Positions 1 to 5,893 of a DNA stretch of 38,756 nt are shown in pieces. The notes beneath the pieces were generated by a model. The model ran no database searches and was not told the origin of the DNA. It saw only the letters and a program-made list of their open reading frames with translations. Made by a program: the position numbers and the translations under genes. The stretch's first letter is position 1; each line of letters begins with the position of its first letter. Where the stretch lies: the NCBI RefSeq assembly GCF_000307855.1, contig NZ_AJLR01000110.1, positions 1 to 38,756 of the forward strand, written 5' to 3'. The stretch is from Schinkia azotoformans LMG 9581. Its GTDB lineage: Bacteria > Bacillota > Bacilli > Bacillales > Bacillaceae_J.

Positions 1-23
1 TCAAAATTAATACTGACTTGGTG

Positions 24-125
24 TTGAACTTTAAAGTTCAACTTTATTTGCACGCTTGACATTTTGTTTAGTTTTCAAAGATCATTTTAATCCATTTAAC
101 ATCGCCACCATTATTTCTAGCGGCG
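24..125 (-). ncRNA. rRNA operon leader (5' part of the pre-16S transcript)
   Basis: The minus strand below the three tandem promoters reads into a region with the boxA-like antitermination sequence TGATCTTTGAAAACT at 84-70, typical of Bacillus rRNA leaders, followed by the TCAAGCGTGC-type leader sequence. A perfect 20-bp palindrome (GTTGAACTTTAAAGTTCAAC, 23-42) lies further down. The 16S gene itself is not in the window; its start should lie within some tens of bases below position 1. Identification rests on the promoter array, boxA and the Bacillus gene order (pdaB next to an rrn operon). Confidence 0.75.
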
Positions 126-131
126 TTTTTT

Positions 132-160
132 ATTATACCAAGATCATGCGCAGAAGTCAA
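132..160 (-). promoter_or_regulatory. rRNA operon promoter, proximal (P2-like)
   Basis: The -35 element is TTGACT (160-155) and the -10 is a perfect TATAAT (137-132), separated by 17 bp. The DNA just upstream is A-rich (about 161-185), which suits an UP element. This is the strongest promoter in the window by consensus match and the one nearest the 16S gene. Confidence 0.88.
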
Positions 161-204
161 TAAGTTTTTTGTTTATTTTCTAACGACATGCTCGGGACTT
201 TAAT

Positions 205-233
205 ATATTAACAAGAATTCTCATTAATGTCAA
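205..233 (-). promoter_or_regulatory. rRNA operon promoter, middle (P1-like)
   Basis: A consensus -35 TTGACA (233-228) and -10 TAATAT (210-205) are separated by 17 bp. It lies exactly 73 bp upstream of the proximal promoter. Tandem promoters are the norm for Bacillus rRNA operons. Confidence 0.8.
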
Positions 234-278
234 CACTATTTTATCAATAGAAAACTGTGTTTTTTAAACAGTGAGAAT

Positions 279-307
279 AATATATCATAATAATTTTATT
301 CGGTCAA
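279..307 (-). promoter_or_regulatory. rRNA operon promoter, distal (third tandem promoter)
   Basis: The -35 is TTGACC (307-302) and the -10 is TATATT (284-279), separated by 17 bp. It lies 74 bp upstream of the middle promoter. It could instead be a chance match in AT-rich DNA, but the spacing and 17-bp separation match the other two. Confidence 0.65.
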
Positions 308-367
308 CAAGTACTTATTAATTATAGATTGAACCAACACAAAATAATATTACCCTAGCCCCAACTA

Positions 368-604
368 TTATTTAACCATTTTATTTCCTTTGAATTTTTT
401 CGTTCTTAAATACTTACAGCAATCTCTTTCAGAAGCAAATCTTTTAAAGAAATTAAATAAAACTTGATAACGGTCTTCCATTGCATGCTTAACGATTTGG
501 TCGATTCTTGAATCATTAAGATCATGCAGTATTTCTTCCATCTCCCTTTTTAATAAATACTCTAGTTCTTTTATTTCTCTTTTATTGACTAAAAATGCTA
601 GCAT
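368..604 (-). CDS. Small conserved-looking protein of unknown function (78 aa)
   Basis: A 78-residue charged, probably helical protein with no signal peptide or membrane segment. The N-terminus MLAFLVNKREIKELEYLLKR is followed by an acidic helix and a basic Lys/Arg-rich C-terminus with a CC pair near residues 62-63. A clear GAGGTGA ribosome binding site (615-609) precedes the ATG. The sequence resembles small uncharacterised Bacillus proteins I remember from near rRNA operons, but I cannot name a family. It is divergent from pdaB and points into the rRNA promoter array, so its transcript could run through those promoters. No terminator is visible after it. Confidence 0.7.
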   Translation of the reverse strand: MLAFLVNKREIKELEYLLKREMEEILHDLNDSRIDQIVKHAMEDRYQVLFNFFKRFASERDCCKYLRTKKFKGNKMVK

Positions 605-753
605 ACCGTCACCTCAAGTTTGGATTTATACTATTCATTCCTAAAGATATAGTTTGTATTGATAATTTTTCTTGCTAAAAAAAATTTATTCATAGTCTTG
701 TCCAATTTTGCATATTTATTACCATCGCAATCATTTGTTGGAGGAGGATTTTA

Positions 754-1515
754 ATGAAATTTTTTTATGTGATTAATGGTAGGAGGCTTAAACAATCTCT
801 TATTGTAATCATAGCTGCTTTTTTTACGGCTAGTATTTTGTATATGGGCAATCAGCAACAATCCGTTTTTTCAACGAAGGAAGGCCCGATGGCCATTTAT
901 AAAGGAGAAAAAACCGGGAAAAATATTGCCCTTACGTTCGATATAAACTGGGGAGATGAACAGGCTGATAAAATATTGGACGTGCTTAAAAATGAAGGAA
1001 TTAAAAATACTACGTTTTTTATTTCTGCTTCTTGGGCTGAAAGACATCCGCAAGTGGTAGAGAGAATTGTGAAAGAAGGACATGATATCGGCAGCATGGG
1101 ATACCATTACCGCAATTATACTGATTGGGATGAGAAGAAAATTAAAAGGGATATTCTGCTTGCCGACACAACATTAAAAAAATTAGGGATCAAGGATGTA
1201 AAGTTTCTCCGTACACCTAATGGGAATTTTAATAAAAAAATCTTAAAGATCGCAGATAGTTACGGGTACTCTATTGTTCATTACAGCATCGATTCAAAGG
1301 ATTATACGAATCCAGGGGTTGAAAAAATCGTAGAAAATGTGGTGCCAAATGTAAGTGCAGGCGATATCGTGTTACTTCATGCATCTGATTCTGCAACCCA
1401 AACTGATAAAGCCTTACCGCTTATTATTAAAGGATTGAAGTCTAAAAATCTTCAAAGTGTCACAGTTGATGAATTAATCTCTAATGCTGAAATAAGAAGC
1501 TCTGAAATAAAATAG
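754..1515 (+). CDS. pdaB: PdaB-type sporulation polysaccharide deacetylase-like protein
   Basis: 253 aa. An N-terminal membrane anchor or signal segment (about 14-31) is followed by a NodB-like polysaccharide deacetylase domain (about 57-240). Visible motifs are TFD (61-63), RTPNG (153-157), DSKDY (180-184) and LLH (207-209). The usual HxxxH metal pair is replaced: the segment reads GHDIGSMGYHY, with Met115 and Tyr119 at the His positions, so classic zinc deacetylase chemistry is doubtful. PdaB is known in Bacillus to be needed for late spore maturation and stability. A strong GGAGGAGG site precedes the ATG. A sporulation-type promoter is possible (CATA at 691-694, CATATTTA at 711-718) but weak. 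It converges on kbaA, and the two share a terminator. Confidence 0.9.
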   Translation: MKFFYVINGRRLKQSLIVIIAAFFTASILYMGNQQQSVFSTKEGPMAIYKGEKTGKNIALTFDINWGDEQADKILDVLKNEGIKNTTFFISASWAERHPQVVERIVKEGHDIGSMGYHYRNYTDWDEKKIKRDILLADTTLKKLGIKDVKFLRTPNGNFNKKILKIADSYGYSIVHYSIDSKDYTNPGVEKIVENVVPNVSAGDIVLLHASDSATQTDKALPLIIKGLKSKNLQSVTVDELISNAEIRSSEIK

Positions 1516-1542
1516 CTGATCAAATGCGATCAGCTATTTTTT
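1511..1542. terminator. Bidirectional terminator between pdaB and kbaA
   Basis: An 11-bp perfect stem (AATAGCTGATC, 1511-1521, with GATCAGCTATT, 1528-1538) has a 6-nt loop. T-runs lie on both sides. The stop codons of both convergent genes lie in or beside the stem. Confidence 0.9.
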
Positions 1543-2133
1543 GCTTTTTTGATTAAGTTTATACAAAATGAATAATTGCCATGTATTACAAATAAGAAGA
1601 GGGAAAATCATTAATAATAGCCAGTCCCGTTCATTTGCACGAAGGGCCGGAACCCATTCGATAATGGTAATAGCTGATATAAAAAACAAGGTAGGGATAA
1701 AAGCTGTCTGATTCGTTTGTTTCACTTTATAATAAGCAACGATTAATCCGTAAACAAGGATTAACACCGCTGGAATTACATAAGGAAGTAGTGCATCCCC
1801 TTCTGTTGCAAAGGTGGTATAACGAAGATAGATAAAGTCAAATAATACAAATACAGTTAATACAATTTGAACTGGCCCCCATAAGGATTTAAACATCCCC
1901 AGTCCGAAACGGTGTACAGTTAAGTAAGCGAAATAACCCGCTTGGCTGATCAAACTGAAAATGAAGCCTACTCCAATAAACCAAATCGCAATCGATAAAA
2001 TTTCAACAATATTAAATGTTGTAAAGAAAACCGAATATTTACTCCATTCAACTGCAAAACCAACGAAGATTGTGCTAACTGCACCGATGATTAGTGTGGT
2101 AAAAAATAAATAAACCCAATTTCGACTCGTCAC
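1534..2133 (-). CDS. kbaA: KbaA, KinB-signalling pathway activator, polytopic membrane protein
   Basis: 199 aa from the GTG at 2133, close to the roughly 198 aa I recall for B. subtilis KbaA. About six hydrophobic segments span the protein, beginning with NWVYLFFTTLIIGAVST. KbaA is required for KinB-dependent entry into the sporulation phosphorelay. The open frame continues upstream to a TTG at 2280, adding 49 residues, but that extension is encoded by the repeat copy at 2158-2341 and should be discarded. A GGAGG site (2147-2143) sits 9 nt before the chosen GTG, and the first residues (MTSRNW) match the family start. The gene converges on pdaB and is divergent from gerD. Confidence 0.88.
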   Translation of the reverse strand: MTSRNWVYLFFTTLIIGAVSTIFVGFAVEWSKYSVFFTTFNIVEILSIAIWFIGVGFIFSLISQAGYFAYLTVHRFGLGMFKSLWGPVQIVLTVFVLFDFIYLRYTTFATEGDALLPYVIPAVLILVYGLIVAYYKVKQTNQTAFIPTLFFISAITIIEWVPALRANERDWLLLMIFPLLICNTWQLFILYKLNQKSKK

Positions 2134-2157
2134 CTTTTTAAGCCTCCAAAATTCAAT

Positions 2158-2341
2158 CAAGTGCGCCTTGGCGTATTTGCGCCCAGATTTTTTCGAGCTT
2201 GCTCGAAAAACTACCTTTAAAAATCTGAGGCATCCGCCGGAGGCTATAACATTATTCAATAGAAGTTTGAACTCCCTCAATTACATACTGGATTGGTATT
2301 CATCCTACCACTTATGGAAGCGAGGGATTTGAATAAAGTTA
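2158..2341 (+). repeat. Structured interspersed repeat, copy A (long-loop variant)
   Basis: The first hairpin is AAGTGCGCC/GGCGTATTT (about 2159-2178), with two G-T pairs on the plus strand. A nested double hairpin follows (outer CAGATTTT...AAAATCTG to 2227; inner TTCGAG-CTTG-CTCGAA), then the GCATCCGCCGGAGGC block (2230-2244) and a terminal stem (2247-2259 with 2329-2341, one mismatch). Unlike copies B and C, the terminal loop is 69 nt (2260-2328) rather than 2-5 nt. The copy lies in the kbaA-gerD divergent spacer, ending 10 bp from the kbaA ribosome binding site. Orientation is plus, as in the other copies. Confidence 0.9.
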
Positions 2342-2387
2342 ACATAATTGTACCAATCACACCCTTAAAAAGCTAGAACAAGAAAAC

Positions 2388-2416
2388 GTATAATTTTTGA
2401 ATTTCTTATCATCCTA
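2388..2416 (+). promoter_or_regulatory. Probable sigma-G promoter of gerD
   Basis: A GTATA -35 (2388-2392) and CATCCTA -10 (2410-2416), separated by 17 bp, match the forespore sigma-G pattern. It lies 36 bp before the gerD start. GerD expression in the forespore is established for B. subtilis; the assignment here is by motif. Confidence 0.65.
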
Positions 2417-2452
2417 AAAGTAGGAATCTCTATTGAAAGGAGCCTTTTAATT

Positions 2453-3082
2453 ATGAAAAGAATATCCCTAATGCTCCTCGTGCTTCTTTTATTTTTTTTA
2501 TTAAACGGCTGTGCACCGGCTGACCAAGGAAACGGACAATCGGCTGATTATGAGGGGACAAAAAAATTGGTCGTAGATATCCTCAAAACAGATGAAGGAA
2601 AGAAAGCTATTGAGGATGTACTCAATGATGATAAAACAAAAGCAAAGTTAATCATGGATGAAATGGTTGTTAAGGAAACGATTAAGGGAGCTCTTACCTC
2701 AAAAGAAGCTGAAGACTTTTGGAAAAAACAATTTGATGATCCAAAGTTTGCTGAAAGCTTTGCAAAATCAATGCAAAAAGAACATGAAAAGCTCATGAAG
2801 GAATTAATGAAGGACCCAGACTACCAAAAGGCTATGATTGAAATATTAAAAAATCCTGAAATGGAAAAACAAATAACCGATGCAATGAAAACTCAAAAGT
2901 ATCGAGATCAAATGAAGACTGTCATGATAGAAACGATGGGCAGTCCACTTTTCAAAGCTAAAATGCAAGACCTTCTAATTAAAGGGGCTGAAGAACTCCA
3001 AAAACAAGGAAAAGAAGGCGGCAATAGTGGTGGCGAAAGCAGCGGTGGCGGTGATAGTGGAGAAGGCGGCGGTGGCCAATAA
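2453..3082 (+). CDS. gerD: GerD spore germination lipoprotein
   Basis: 209 aa. A lipoprotein signal peptide (basic MKR, a long Leu/Phe core and lipobox LNGC with the acylated Cys at residue 20) is followed by an acidic/basic helical body (about 35-180) rich in Lys and Glu. The C-terminal tail is Gly/Ser-rich (about 188-209). GerD is an inner spore-membrane lipoprotein that helps nutrient receptors assemble into clusters (germinosome). The start is supported by an AAGGAG site just upstream of the ATG. It is preceded by a sigma-G type promoter and repeat copy A, and converges on salA through a bidirectional terminator. Confidence 0.92.
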   Translation: MKRISLMLLVLLLFFLLNGCAPADQGNGQSADYEGTKKLVVDILKTDEGKKAIEDVLNDDKTKAKLIMDEMVVKETIKGALTSKEAEDFWKKQFDDPKFAESFAKSMQKEHEKLMKELMKDPDYQKAMIEILKNPEMEKQITDAMKTQKYRDQMKTVMIETMGSPLFKAKMQDLLIKGAEELQKQGKEGGNSGGESSGGGDSGEGGGGQ

Positions 3083-3095
3083 TTCTCATAACCTA

Positions 3096-3133
3096 AAAAT
3101 GTCAGGCTTTTGTTGATATGCCTGACATTTTTT
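3096..3133. terminator. Bidirectional terminator between gerD and salA
   Basis: An AAAATGTCAGGC stem (3096-3107) pairs with GCCTGACATTTT (from 3120), with a 12-nt loop. T-runs follow the stem on both strands. It closes the convergent gerD and salA transcripts. Confidence 0.9.
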
Positions 3134-3146
3134 CGTAGATAGAATT

Positions 3147-4196
3147 TTACTTTCCTGCAAGTTTAACAACTTGTTCAGCGATTTCAAGATATACTTTACC
3201 GATTTGATCATTAGAATCATAAATGGATGGAGCAAAATCATTTTCATCAATTTCGGGCTGACCTAACTGAATTTGTCCTAATAAAGCTACATCTAAATCT
3301 TCAGCAAGCTTTTGGCCGCCGCCTTTACCAAAGATGTACTCTTTTTCACCTGTGACTTTACTTTCGAAGTAAGACATATTTTCAATAACACCTAGTAGCT
3401 CATGGTCTGTCTTCAATGCCATTGCACCAGCACGGGCTGCAACAAAGGCTGCTGTTGGGTGTGGAGTTGTTACGATAATTTCTTTACAATGCGGGATCAT
3501 TTGGTGTACATCCAACGCTACATCCCCAGTTCCCGGAGGTAAATCTAATAATAAATAATCTAGCTCTCCCCACTCAACTTCAGTAAAAAATTGATTTAAC
3601 ATTTTACCTAGCATTGGACCGCGCCAAATGATTGGTGCATTATCTTCTACAAAGAAGCCCATTGAGATTACCTTTACTCCAAAACGTTCAACTGGCATAA
3701 TACGGTCATTTTGAACCTGAGGACGCTCAGCGATTCCCATCATATCAGGTACACTGAATCCATAAATATCAGCATCAACAAGACCTACTTTTTTGCCTAA
3801 TCTAGCTAGTGCTACAGCAAGGTTAACGGATACAGTTGATTTTCCAACCCCACCTTTACCACTCGCAATTGCAATAAATGTTGTGCCGCTTCCCGGAGCT
3901 AAGATCGATTTTGGCTCGTCTGCCGGAGCAAGACTTGCGACGATTTCCGCTGGAAGTTGGTTTACACGAATCCCAACAGTATTTGCACCAGCATTTTTCA
4001 ATGCTTGAACAACCTGCTGCTGGATTTCCATTTGATCCTTTGAACCAGCCTGGGCAATTGCAATCTTAACACTAACATGATTCTTTTCTTCTTTAATACT
4101 TATTTCTTCGATGCCGTTCGTTTCGGCCAGTGTTCTATGTAAATAAGGGTCTTTAATCTTACCTAGTATGTCTCTTACTTGTTCATTAGTTAACAA
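3147..4196 (-). CDS. salA: SalA/Mrp family P-loop ATPase
   Basis: 349 aa from the TTG at 4196. An N-terminal DUF59-like domain (about 1-85) is followed by a Mrp/NBP35-type ATPase with deviant Walker A GKGGVGKST (about 113-121), the DADIYGFSVPDMMG segment and DLPPGTGD. Family members bind ATP and handle Fe-S clusters; in B. subtilis SalA also influences scoC and exoprotease expression. The frame is open to a GTG at 4208, but AGGTGG (4210-4205) is placed correctly for the TTG, and the resulting N-terminus MLTNEQVRDILG lines up with the B. subtilis start. It follows cwlD but is separated from it by a terminator and has its own promoter candidate. Confidence 0.9.
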   Translation of the reverse strand: MLTNEQVRDILGKIKDPYLHRTLAETNGIEEISIKEEKNHVSVKIAIAQAGSKDQMEIQQQVVQALKNAGANTVGIRVNQLPAEIVASLAPADEPKSILAPGSGTTFIAIASGKGGVGKSTVSVNLAVALARLGKKVGLVDADIYGFSVPDMMGIAERPQVQNDRIMPVERFGVKVISMGFFVEDNAPIIWRGPMLGKMLNQFFTEVEWGELDYLLLDLPPGTGDVALDVHQMIPHCKEIIVTTPHPTAAFVAARAGAMALKTDHELLGVIENMSYFESKVTGEKEYIFGKGGGQKLAEDLDVALLGQIQLGQPEIDENDFAPSIYDSNDQIGKVYLEIAEQVVKLAGK

Positions 4197-4233
4197 ATAA
4201 CCCACCACCTAATAAAATTATTTTAACATTATG

Positions 4234-4242
4234 ATTATAACA
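4234..4242 (-). promoter_or_regulatory. Extended -10 promoter candidate for salA
   Basis: TGTTATAAT on the minus strand (4242-4234) is a perfect -10 with the extended TG motif. No good -35 is visible because the region upstream is the T-run of the cwlD terminator. It lies about 38 bp before the salA start. Confidence 0.5.
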
Positions 4243-4253
4243 CAATGACAATA

Positions 4254-4283
4254 GAAAAAAACCTTCTATTCAGGAGAAGGTTC
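4254..4283 (-). terminator. Terminator overlapping the cwlD stop codon
   Basis: On the minus strand AACCTTCT (4282-4275) pairs with AGAAGGTT (4267-4260), followed by a run of T (4261-4254). The upstream arm of the stem is inside the cwlD coding sequence and the TAG stop is in the downstream arm. It should insulate salA from the sporulation transcript. Confidence 0.85.
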
Positions 4284-4991
4284 TTTATGTTTCGGATTTT
4301 CTGTGTATAATCGTAAAATACCTTGATAAATGCTCGCCGCAATCTTATCTTGATAGGCCTTTGATTTTAATTGCTCACGTTCCCCAGGATTAGATAAGAA
4401 TCCCGCTTCCACTAATACAGAAGGCATTTCCGCCTCCTTCAAAACATAGACGTGATTAATGGCTTTTGCATGTCTGACTGTATTTTCAAGGTTCGCTTCC
4501 ATTTCTTTTTGTATCATTTTAGCCAATAGCTTATTCTCCTCAAACCGCGGGTAATAGAAGGTTTGGGCCCCGCTCCATCTTGATGACGGTAATGAATTTA
4601 AATGGACAGAAACAAGCAAGTCTCCTTCTGACTTATTGATTAGCTCCACACGCCGTATTAAATCCTGGGTTTTCCTTTTGCTGTAGCCCTTTAAACCCTT
4701 ATCAGCTAAATCAAAATCATCTTCCCTTGTCATAATAACAAGGGCACCCGCTTCTTGAAGGTAGTCCCTCAAGAGTAATGAGATATTAAATGCTATATCC
4801 TTTTCAAAAGCACCTTCTGGACCCGCACCAGGGTCAGGGTATCCATGTCCAGGATCGACAATAATTATTTTCCCGGATAAAGGTAAACTCCAAGAATCCC
4901 AGGTATTATTAATCGAAAACTGGTATTGAAATAAAAAAAACAATAGTACTGATCCAGAAATGAAAACTAAAAATTGAATTTTTCTCTTCAT
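4266..4991 (-). CDS. cwlD: CwlD N-acetylmuramoyl-L-alanine amidase (spore cortex)
   Basis: 241 aa. An N-terminal signal or anchor segment (about 5-22) is followed by an Amidase_3 zinc domain. Predicted zinc ligands are His49 (VDPGHG), Glu64 and His130 (VSVHLN); the catalytic Glu is Glu195 (LVEAGFLSN). CwlD removes stem peptides so that muramic-delta-lactam can form in spore cortex, acting with PdaA and with GerD-family partners. A CGGAGGG site precedes the ATG. A sigma-E type promoter lies upstream, consistent with mother-cell expression. It sits between ybaK and salA, as in B. subtilis. Confidence 0.93.
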   Translation of the reverse strand: MKRKIQFLVFISGSVLLFFLFQYQFSINNTWDSWSLPLSGKIIIVDPGHGYPDPGAGPEGAFEKDIAFNISLLLRDYLQEAGALVIMTREDDFDLADKGLKGYSKRKTQDLIRRVELINKSEGDLLVSVHLNSLPSSRWSGAQTFYYPRFEENKLLAKMIQKEMEANLENTVRHAKAINHVYVLKEAEMPSVLVEAGFLSNPGEREQLKSKAYQDKIAASIYQGILRLYTENPKHKEPSPE

Positions 4992-5023
4992 ATTTTCGGT
5001 CCCTCCGAAGCTTTTCCTACTTC

Positions 5024-5052
5024 ACTATATGGGACCAAATGGACAAATATGA
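5024..5052 (-). promoter_or_regulatory. Probable sigma-E promoter of cwlD
   Basis: The minus strand carries TCATATTT (5052-5045) and CATATAGT (5031-5024), separated by 13 bp, close to the mother-cell sigma-E consensus. CwlD is sigma-E controlled in B. subtilis, which supports the call. Confidence 0.55.
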
Positions 5053-5072
5053 AAGAAATTTAGGACATCCAA

Positions 5073-5516
5073 CTAATGCAGGCGCATTTTGTATCTCATT
5101 TCCCCTTTTCGAAATCCTTCATTCCACCAATAGGAGGTAAATTGCTCTGCCGCCAAAAAGATGGATTCGTTCACTAAATCATTTCCACCCGCAGCACCCC
5201 AATATTGCAAATACTCAAATAGACTATCGGTATAGTACTTCATTTCATCAGCACATCTTGTTCTTACTTGTTCCTCTGTTTCGCCAAAGTAACCAAAACG
5301 GCTCATTTTGGCTCCTAATATATAGAGTTCTATCGCAATGTCAATACTTCCATCTTCAATGGCGGTTGAAAAAATGGATTGTGAGCGAAAATAAGGGGAA
5401 AAATATAAATTCACTTTTTCTTTTAACTTATTAATCGAAAGCTCTCTCAAAACTTTTCGCTCAAAGGCAATACGCTTTTCTTCTCTTTTGTCCATCAATG
5501 TTGTAATCACATTCAT
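5073..5516 (-). CDS. ybaK: YbaK family protein (DUF2521)
   Basis: 147 aa soluble protein of the DUF2521 family, whose function is unknown. It begins [27 protein letters not shown], a basic helical N-terminus, followed by a Tyr/Phe-rich middle and C-terminus with the [17 protein letters not shown] ending. No signal peptide or membrane segment is present. The ATG at 5516 was preferred to an in-frame GTG at 5519; AGGTG (5530-5526) could serve either, with 9 or 6 nt spacing. Position between rpsI and cwlD matches B. subtilis, except that the methyltransferase gene ybaJ found there is absent and a structured repeat occupies the space. Confidence 0.8.
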   Translation of the reverse strand: MNVITTLMDKREEKRIAFERKVLRELSINKLKEKVNLYFSPYFRSQSIFSTAIEDGSIDIAIELYILGAKMSRFGYFGETEEQVRTRCADEMKYYTDSLFEYLQYWGAAGGNDLVNESIFLAAEQFTSYWWNEGFRKGEMRYKMRLH

Positions 5517-5567
5517 CACGCTTCACACCTTTTCTTAAAGATGAACTAGTGTTATTACAATACACAT

Positions 5568-5691
5568 CAAATACACCTTGGTGTATTTGAGCCCAGATTT
5601 TTTCGAGCTTGCTCGACAAATTACCTTTGAAAATCTGAAGCATCCGCCGGAGGCTTTAACTTTATTCAGGAGAGCTGAATAAAGTTAAAGC
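5568..5691 (+). repeat. Structured interspersed repeat, copy B
   Basis: The clearest complete copy. Stem 1 is CAAATACACC/GGTGTATTTG (5568-5577 with 5580-5589). Stem 2 is CAGATTTT (5594-5601) with AAAATCTG (5630-5637). It encloses stem 3, a TCGAG-CTTG-CTCGA hairpin (5603-5616). The GCATCCGCCGGAGGC block follows (5640-5654). The terminal stem is a perfect 17 bp (5653-5669 with 5675-5691, 5-nt loop). No T-run follows, so it is not an ordinary terminator on the plus strand. It sits in the rpsI-ybaK spacer after the rpsI terminator. Confidence 0.92.
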
Positions 5692-5830
5692 TACTTTACA
5701 TATATGTTCAATTTACACTTATATGTGTTACTTTCTACTTATATAAGATATATTGTCTTACATGTACATTATTCTCATTCGTTTTAAAGGCAACTCCATT
5801 TGCCCAATTAAAGGAAAAAACAAATTTAAA

Positions 5831-5870
5831 CAAAAAAAAAGACCCCCAACCCATTTGGTTGAGAGCCTTT
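5831..5870 (-). terminator. rpsI terminator (end of rplM-rpsI operon)
   Basis: On the minus strand a 14-bp stem (5870-5857 with 5851-5838, several G-U pairs, 5-nt loop) is followed by nine T residues (5840-5832). It lies 23 bp after the rpsI stop. Between it and the repeat (5692-5830) I see only AT-rich DNA with short palindromes, which may hold the ybaK promoter. Confidence 0.9.
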
Positions 5871-5893
5871 TGAACTTAGTCCAATTCCAAAAA

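Noticed and set aside
661-720. A firm sigma-G or sigma-E promoter for pdaB
   Set aside because: CATA and CATATTTA are present with a 16-bp gap, but the match is too weak and the region too AT-rich to list as a separate feature.
2158-2341. Repeat as a conventional rho-independent terminator
   Set aside because: None of the complete copies ends with a T-run after the terminal stem on the plus strand, and copy A lies in a divergent spacer where no transcript needs ending.
5461-5643. A 60-aa minus-strand open frame spanning repeat copy B and the start of ybaK
   Set aside because: Its sequence is repeat plus an out-of-frame part of ybaK; no ribosome binding site and no family resemblance. The opening is a by-product of the palindromic repeat.
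5560-5700. Target-site duplications or terminal inverted repeats framing the repeat copies
   Set aside because: Flanks of copies A, B and C were compared by eye; no consistent duplication and no matching inverted ends were found, so a classic MITE label is not supported.
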